DNA from: Alphaproteobacteria bacterium UBA2784
Lineage (GTDB): Bacteria; Pseudomonadota; Alphaproteobacteria; Micropepsales; Micropepsaceae
Direction of reading: 5' to 3'
NCBI GenBank assembly: GCA_002352285.1
Contig: DEIC01000134.1
Location: 30,224 to 42,083, forward strand
Length of the DNA: 11,860 nucleotides
Each line of letters opens with the position of its first letter. Position 1 is the first letter of the stretch. The translations under genes and the position numbers were made by a program. The notes under the pieces are model-generated. The model was not told where the DNA came from and made no database searches. It saw only the letters and a program-made list of their open reading frames with translations. Positions 7,402 through 11,860 of the stretch are shown here, one piece after another.

Positions 7402-8619
7402 ATGCAACCCGCAAAACTCGGCTTTTCGCCCGCCCGACTGCAAACCCTCGACCGCTATTTCAGCGAGAAATTTGTTGATCGCGGCCTGATCCCCAATGCC
7501 ATGACCCTGATCGCGCGCGAGGGCGAGATCGCCCATCTCTCGCTATACGGCATGGCCGATGTCGAGCGCGGCAAGAAGCTGTCGGAGGATACGATCTTCC
7601 GCATCTATTCGATGACAAAGCCCATTACCTCGGTCGCCTTCATGATGCTGGTGGAGGAGGGCAAGGTTGCTCTCGACGATCCTGTCCATCGCGTCATCCC
7701 GGAGTGGCGCGACCTGCGCGTCTATAAGGCGGGGTTCATGGAGACATTCCAGACCACGCGCACGGATCGCCCGATGCAGATGATTGATCTGTTGCGCCAC
7801 ACGTCGGGCCTCACCTATGGCTTTCAAACGCGCACCAATGTCGATGCCGCCTATCGCAAGCTGGGCATCGGCGAGATCGAAAAAAGCGGCACACTGGACG
7901 GCATGGTTGAAAAGCTCGCGAAACTGCCGCTGGAGTTTTCGCCGGGCGCTTCGTGGAACTATTCGGTCTCGACCGACATTCTGGGTTACATCGTCGGCAA
8001 GCTTTCGGGCATGAAGTTTGAGGACTTCCTGCACCAGCGCATCTTCAAGCCGCTGGGCATGGTGGATACCGATTTCCACGTGCCCGATGCCAAGCACGCG
8101 CGCCTGGCCGCAAACTATGCGCCCAAGCCCGGCGGCGGCATGTTCCTCTATGATGATCCGGGCAAGAGTTCCTATCTGAAACCGCCTTCCCTGATTTCAG
8201 GCGGCGGCGGGCTTGTTTCGACCATGGCGGATTATTACCGCTTTGCGTCGATGCTCCTGGCGGGCGGCACGCTGGATGGCGTGCAATATCTCAGCCCCAA
8301 GACCATTGAACTGATGACGCAGAACCACATCCCGGGCGGCAGATCGCTGGGCGAGGCATCGGTCTCGATGTTCGCCGAACAGGCCAATCTGGGGTCGGGT
8401 TTTGGCCTTGGCTTTTCCGTCAACATATCGCCCGCATTGTCGATGGTGCCGGGCAGCGTGGGCGAATATGCGTGGGGCGGCGCTGCCTCGACCTATTTCT
8501 TCGTTGATCCGAAGGAAAAGCTGATCGTCATTTTCCTGACGCAGCTGATCCCGTCATCAACCTATCCGGCGATGCGCCGCGACCTGCGCACGCTTGCCTA
8601 TTCAGCGATGACGCGGTGA
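7402..8619 (+). CDS. Serine hydrolase of the beta-lactamase fold, family VIII esterase-like
   Basis: This 405-residue cytoplasmic protein has no signal peptide and belongs to the class C beta-lactamase-related group. It carries the nucleophile motif SMTK at 70-73 (Ser70, Lys73), then the second catalytic element NYSVSTDILG with Tyr187. In true class C beta-lactamases this element is YxN; here it is Y-S-V. A WGG motif (358-360) stands where beta-lactamases have KTG. The set SxxK, Tyr and WGG is that of family VIII carboxylesterases such as EstB, so an esterase acting on small esters is more likely than an antibiotic-degrading enzyme; the natural substrate cannot be read. Conserved supports include LLRHTSGL (130-137) and SGGGGLVSTMADYYRF. 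A TTG at 7399 directly precedes the ATG at 7402; I prefer ATG. The ribosome-binding site is poor. The gene is divergent from tRNA-Thr and convergent with the next gene across a 4-nt gap. Confidence 0.88.
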   Translation: MQPAKLGFSPARLQTLDRYFSEKFVDRGLIPNAMTLIAREGEIAHLSLYGMADVERGKKLSEDTIFRIYSMTKPITSVAFMMLVEEGKVALDDPVHRVIPEWRDLRVYKAGFMETFQTTRTDRPMQMIDLLRHTSGLTYGFQTRTNVDAAYRKLGIGEIEKSGTLDGMVEKLAKLPLEFSPGASWNYSVSTDILGYIVGKLSGMKFEDFLHQRIFKPLGMVDTDFHVPDAKHARLAANYAPKPGGGMFLYDDPGKSSYLKPPSLISGGGGLVSTMADYYRFASMLLAGGTLDGVQYLSPKTIELMTQNHIPGGRSLGEASVSMFAEQANLGSGFGLGFSVNISPALSMVPGSVGEYAWGGAASTYFFVDPKEKLIVIFLTQLIPSSTYPAMRRDLRTLAYSAMTR

Positions 8620-8623
8620 GTTT

Positions 8624-9298
8624 CTAGGCTTTGCGCTCGCGCGTACGCTCCATGAAAATGGCAAGCACCGCGATGAGGCCATAGGCGAGAAGCGCCTGCA
8701 TCGAAATCTCGTCGAGATTGGTTTCGGGCGTCGGCTGCGGGCCAAACCAGTTAAAGGCCTGCAGCGCCAGAAGCAGCGCCAGCGCGATCCACGGCATGTA
8801 TTTGCCCGCCGTGTTCTTTGCGCGCGTTGCCGAGACCCAGATGAAAAGCCCGATCAGCAACACGCCGACTTCCAGCGGCATCGCAATTTCGGGATGGTTC
8901 CACAGGCCAAAGCCCAGCTTGTGATCGCTGTCGCCGATGATGCCGAGATCGGGCCGATGCACGGGCAGATCCAGAAGCCAGTGCGAGAACACACAGAACG
9001 CCGCAATCGCGGCTGCCATGATGCGTGGGCGCGCCCGCATGAAGGGATAGAGCGCCAATCCGAACAGCAGGCTCAGCGCAGCGGCACCCGCCAGCGAGTG
9101 CGTATAGGGCAAGTACTCAAGTGCCAGATTGTTCATCACCGTTGCACCCGGCTCGATCGAATAGCGTTCGATGTCGGCCAGCGCGAGGCCGAAGAACCCG
9201 ATATCGAGCGCCTGCACCGCCACAAAGGTGACGGGAAGCGAGGGCGATGCCTTCAAAGGGCGCAACGCCAAAGCCGCTGCATAATGGCCGACAAACAT
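8624..9298 (-). CDS. Membrane-bound metal-dependent hydrolase-like protein
   Basis: This is a 224-residue integral membrane protein. The reading frame stays open upstream to 9481, but I start at 9298 because MFVGHYAAAL is the usual beginning of this family and a good GGGAG lies 8 nt upstream. About five to six hydrophobic segments are visible (roughly 22-42, 66-86, 93-110, 139-156, 167-184 and 200-216). Conserved polar residues sit in or next to them: His5, Asp32 in QALDIGF, His67 in YTHSLAG, HWLLD (His106, Asp110), then His114 and Asp118. These His/Asp positions resemble the membrane-bound, putatively zinc-dependent hydrolases of the YdjM/DUF457 type. The family's enzymatic activity and substrate are not established, so hydrolase is a family label rather than a proven function. 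It is convergent with the esterase gene and divergent from the helicase gene. Confidence 0.8.
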   Translation of the reverse strand: MFVGHYAAALALRPLKASPSLPVTFVAVQALDIGFFGLALADIERYSIEPGATVMNNLALEYLPYTHSLAGAAALSLLFGLALYPFMRARPRIMAAAIAAFCVFSHWLLDLPVHRPDLGIIGDSDHKLGFGLWNHPEIAMPLEVGVLLIGLFIWVSATRAKNTAGKYMPWIALALLLALQAFNWFGPQPTPETNLDEISMQALLAYGLIAVLAIFMERTRERKA

Positions 9299-9306
9299 CG
9301 CGTGAT

Positions 9307-9311
9307 CTCCC
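9307..9311 (-). promoter_or_regulatory. Ribosome-binding site fixing the start at 9298
   Basis: On the reverse strand GGGAG lies 8 nt before the ATG at 9298. No comparable site precedes the longer start at 9481, and the extra 61 residues that start would add look like translated non-coding DNA (Cys- and Arg-rich, no family features). Confidence 0.7.
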
Positions 9312-9415
9312 GCTAACCCCTGAAGGTCGCAGAGCTTCGGGCCAACGCAGGTGTCTGACAAGAATGGCAGAAAGGTCGCAACCCCGTGCAATCCCGCCAT
9401 TTCACGGCAAATTCG

Positions 9416-9445
9416 TTGACTTTTAAGGTCTGATGCGCATATTGC
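9416..9445 (+). promoter_or_regulatory. Candidate promoter of the RNA helicase gene
   Basis: TTGACT at 9416-9421 is followed after 18 nt by TATTGC at 9440-9445. The -10 lies inside a perfect inverted repeat, GCGCA-TAT-TGCGC (9435-9447), which could be an operator or chance. Transcription from here would give an mRNA leader of about 200 nt before the helicase start. Confidence 0.4.
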
Positions 9446-9650
9446 GCCGCAACTGACAGGCCGCCGCTGCGAGGGCAGCAAGGCTGGCAGGAGTGGTGGC
9501 GATCAAAAGGCGCAGGACTTTTCGCGCTTGTCCCGCTCCGGCAATCCCAAGGCATCACCGGTCAGCTTTGTCTTGAGCTGGCGCACGCTTTTTGTGATCG
9601 ACGTCGCCCGCTTTGAACCCTGTCGATCCGCGTGACACCCGAAAGTATCA

Positions 9651-11249
9651 ATGGCCACTTTTGAAGAACTTGGTCTTGGGCCCGAAGTGCTCAAGGCCGT
9701 TGCCGACTCAGGCTACACCACACCCACACCCATTCAGGAAAAGGCGATCCCGCAGGTGCTGCGCGGCCGTGACGTTCTGGGCCTTGCCCAGACCGGCACC
9801 GGGAAAACCGCGTCGTTCACGCTGCCGATGATCGACATTCTGGCGCAGGGACGCACGAAAGCGCGCATGCCGCGCACGCTGATCCTGGAGCCGACGCGCG
9901 AACTTGCCGCCCAGGTGGCGGAAAGCTTTGAGCGTTATGGCAAGTATCACAAGCTCTCAATGGCGCTCCTGATTGGCGGCGTTGCCTTTGGCGATCAGGA
10001 CAAGAAGCTGGACCGCGGCGTTGACGTGCTGATTGCGACGCCGGGCCGCCTGATCGACCAGTTCGAGCGCGGCCGCCTGATGATGTCAGGCGTGCAGGTG
10101 CTCGTGATCGACGAAGCCGACCGCATGCTCGACATGGGGTTCATTCCCGACATCGAGCGCATCTGCAAGCTGCTGCCATTTACGCGCCAGACGCTGTTCT
10201 TTTCGGCCACCATGCCGCCGGAAATCACGCGCCTGTCAGAGCAGTTCCTCAACAATCCCGTGCGCATCGAAGTGGCCAAGCCGGCCACCACGGCTTCAAC
10301 GATTGAGCAGAAGCTTGTCACCGTTGCCGAAGATGACAAGCGCGAGGCCCTGCGCCGCTTCCTGCGCAGTGAAACGGTTTCCAACGCCATCATCTTCTGC
10401 AACCGCAAGCGCGACGTGGACATTGTGGCCAAATCGCTGGCCAAGCACGGCTTCAATGCAGCGCCGATCCACGGCGATCTCGATCAGTCGGTGCGCACGC
10501 GCACGCTGGAGAGTTTCCGCTCTGGCGAATTGCAGTTGCTGGTGGCCAGCGACGTGGCCGCACGCGGCCTCGACATTCCTGCCGTCAGCCACGTGTTCAA
10601 CTTTGATGTGCCGTTCCATGCCGATGACTATGTGCACCGCATTGGCCGCACGGGCCGCGCGGGCCGCTCGGGCACGTCGATCATGATTGCAACGCGGCGT
10701 GAAGGTGAATTCGTCGAAGCGATTGAGAAGCTGACGGGCAAGCCCATCACGCGTGTTGAGCTTGAGGGTCTTGCGGTTGATCCTGCCTCTGCCGCGCCAG
10801 AGGAAGGTGAGCGCCGCGGTCCCAAGGGCCGCAACCGCCGGGGTGCGCGTGGCGGGCGTGGCGGTGCCGACAAGGCGCCGCGTCCGGCAAAGTCGGCGGT
10901 CAAGCAGGAAAAGCCCGTCTCCGAAGAGACAGCGCAGCCCGTGTTGGCCGAAGCAGTGCAGCCCGCCGTCGAAATGCCCGTCGCGCCAGAGCGTCCGCGC
11001 CACAAACCGCGTGAAGAGCGCAGCGCAAAGCCGAAGGAAGCCTTGGCGCATCATCACGCGCCCGCGCAGCCTGCGGCTCGACAGCACCAGCGCGCTGATC
11101 ACCGGCGTGACCATCGCCGTTCCGAGAGTAGTGGCGAAAGCGGCGGTCGCGTGATCGGCTTTGGCGATGCGATGCCCGCCTTCATGCGCCAGTCTGCGCG
11201 CTTTACTTCGGCGCCGGCCAACACCGATCCTGAAAAGGAAACCGCTTAG
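9651..11249 (+). CDS. rhlE: DEAD-box ATP-dependent RNA helicase, RhlE type
   Basis: This 532-residue cytoplasmic helicase unwinds short RNA duplexes with ATP and is likely to act in RNA turnover, ribosome assembly or cold adaptation. All core motifs are intact: Q motif TPTPIQ (24-29), AQTGTGKT (46-53), PTRELA (81-86), TPGR (130-133), DEAD (154-157), SAT (185-187), IIFCNRK (247-253), ARGLDIP (304-310) and HRIGRTGR (329-336). The core ends near residue 375. A basic, disordered tail follows: an RGG-like patch (389-405), an Ala/Pro/Glu linker (about 410-465), a His/Arg-rich stretch (467-490), and a hydrophobic peptide VIGFGDAMPAFM (501-512) near the end. The tail probably binds RNA or partners. 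The RhlE assignment rests on the short core and basic tail; a related DEAD-box clade is possible. The ribosome-binding site (GAAAG, 5 nt before ATG) is weak. The stop interlocks with that of the aminotransferase. Confidence 0.93.
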   Translation: MATFEELGLGPEVLKAVADSGYTTPTPIQEKAIPQVLRGRDVLGLAQTGTGKTASFTLPMIDILAQGRTKARMPRTLILEPTRELAAQVAESFERYGKYHKLSMALLIGGVAFGDQDKKLDRGVDVLIATPGRLIDQFERGRLMMSGVQVLVIDEADRMLDMGFIPDIERICKLLPFTRQTLFFSATMPPEITRLSEQFLNNPVRIEVAKPATTASTIEQKLVTVAEDDKREALRRFLRSETVSNAIIFCNRKRDVDIVAKSLAKHGFNAAPIHGDLDQSVRTRTLESFRSGELQLLVASDVAARGLDIPAVSHVFNFDVPFHADDYVHRIGRTGRAGRSGTSIMIATRREGEFVEAIEKLTGKPITRVELEGLAVDPASAAPEEGERRGPKGRNRRGARGGRGGADKAPRPAKSAVKQEKPVSEETAQPVLAEAVQPAVEMPVAPERPRHKPREERSAKPKEALAHHHAPAQPAARQHQRADHRRDHRRSESSGESGGRVIGFGDAMPAFMRQSARFTSAPANTDPEKETA

Positions 11250-11860
11250 GCCGATCCGGCCTTTAGCCTGCCGAACGCCGCGTTCAGGCGGCGCACCGCC
11301 TCGTCAATCGTGCCTTGCGATTTGCAGAACGCAAAGCGCAGCAGCGTGCGCGGCGCTTCACCTGAGTAGAAGACGCTGAGTGGAATGGTGGCAACGCCGC
11401 CTTCCGCTGTCAGCCGCTTGGCAAAGGTCACGTCATCTTCGTTGATGCCCAATGGCGCGTAATCGCCCGTGGCAAAATAGGTGCCCTGGCACGGCAGCAT
11501 GGCAACGCCCAGCTGCGACAGCGCGCCCGAAATCGCATCGCGCTTGGCCTGCAGGTCTTTGGTGAGCGCCACATAAAACCGCTGCTCGTGGTCCAGCCCA
11601 TGGGCAACGCCCGCCTGCAGCGCGGGCGGGGTGGTGAAGGTGACAAACTGATGCGCCTTGGCAATCACGCCGATCAGCGGCGCCGGCCCCTCGATCCAGC
11701 CGACCTTCCAGCCGGTAAGCGAAAAGATCTTGCCTGCACTGCCGATGCGCACGGTGCGCGCGCGCATGCCGGGCAGCGTCATCAGCGGCACATGTTGCAG
11801 GCCATCAAAGGTCAGATGCTCATAGACCTCATCGCAGATCACGCGCAGATCATGTTTGAT
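11246..11860 (-). CDS. PLP-dependent class I/II aminotransferase, 5' partial
   Basis: The last 204 residues are visible; the frame stays open through the right edge, so the N-terminal half is outside the window. The fold-type I active site is clear: CDEVYEHL, with the Asp that contacts the PLP ring nitrogen (visible residue 10), and SAGKIFSLTGWKVGW, with the PLP-binding Lys (visible residue 44). Arg175 in LLRFAFCKS is the expected binder of the substrate carboxylate. The spacing and the wording around GTYF and FAFCK resemble the kynurenine/glutamine/methionine aminotransferase (YbdL-like) branch more than classical aspartate aminotransferase. Substrate choice cannot be settled from half a protein. 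The gene is convergent with the helicase and shares a 4-nt stop overlap with it. Confidence 0.9.
   Translation of the reverse strand: MKHDLRVICDEVYEHLTFDGLQHVPLMTLPGMRARTVRIGSAGKIFSLTGWKVGWIEGPAPLIGVIAKAHQFVTFTTPPALQAGVAHGLDHEQRFYVALTKDLQAKRDAISGALSQLGVAMLPCQGTYFATGDYAPLGINEDDVTFAKRLTAEGGVATIPLSVFYSGEAPRTLLRFAFCKSQGTIDEAVRRLNAAFGRLKAGSA

Larger units (their letters stand above)
9299..9650. other. 352-nt divergent intergenic region
   Basis: This is the only stretch over 300 nt without a firm gene. It holds the ribosome-binding site of the membrane protein at its left end and a candidate helicase promoter near 9416-9445. A 5-bp hairpin GCTGC-GAGG-GCAGC lies at 9466-9479, and a leader of about 200 nt precedes the helicase ATG. 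A reverse-strand frame ending at 9503 is open through most of its right half, but no start could be supported. Confidence 0.6.

Noticed and set aside
9299..9481. Extension of the membrane protein to an upstream start at 9481
   Set aside because: The extra 61 residues have no family match in character, while MFVGHYAAAL at 9298 is a typical family start with a GGGAG 8 nt upstream.
9496..9576. A 26-codon leader peptide upstream of the helicase, starting at a GTG
   Set aside because: An AGGAG is present but only 2 nt from the GTG. The peptide is short and basic, and nothing suggests attenuation.
10296..11114. A 272-codon minus-strand frame antisense to the helicase
   Set aside because: The opposite strand encodes intact helicase motifs IV to VI and the tail. 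The antisense product is Arg-rich and shows no family features.

Overview
The window is GC-rich chromosomal DNA. Its proteins read as alphaproteobacterial: a YhdP/AsmA-like DUF3971 protein with the usual C-terminal signature, a standalone glutaryl-CoA dehydrogenase, an RhlE-type helicase with a basic tail, and an XagB-like glycosyltransferase. The genus cannot be told from this sequence. No phage, transposase, integrase, CRISPR array or rRNA is visible, and composition looks even throughout. This looks like core or housekeeping DNA rather than an island.

Layout, left to right: (1) the 3' part of a large AsmA/DUF3971 envelope protein (+), meeting a PaaI-type hotdog thioesterase (-); (2) a two-gene, translationally coupled operon (+) of a membrane-bound family 2 glycosyltransferase and a small secreted, probably beta-rich protein, meeting glutaryl-CoA dehydrogenase gcdH (-), which lies 22 nt behind a tRNA-Thr(UGU) on the same strand; (3) a family VIII-like serine esterase/beta-lactamase-fold hydrolase (+), meeting a membrane-bound, metal-hydrolase-like protein (-); (4) a DEAD-box RNA helicase (+) behind a 352-nt intergenic stretch, meeting the 3' part of a class I/II aminotransferase (-) that runs off the right edge.

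The window is thus tiled by four convergent gene pairs. The four convergent junctions have spacings of +7, -4, +4 and -4 nt, so no room is left for intrinsic terminators, and two pairs interlock their stop codons. All promoters must therefore lie in the three divergent gaps (3464-3584, 7289-7401, 9299-9650) or inside genes.

The genes do not form one pathway. The only real operon is the glycosyltransferase with its secreted partner, which I infer to make and perhaps export a cell-surface polysaccharide; it is the best candidate for a little-described system. The gcdH product belongs to lysine/tryptophan (glutarate) breakdown, the aminotransferase to amino-acid metabolism, and the helicase to RNA remodelling. 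I found no clearly novel defence or mobile system.
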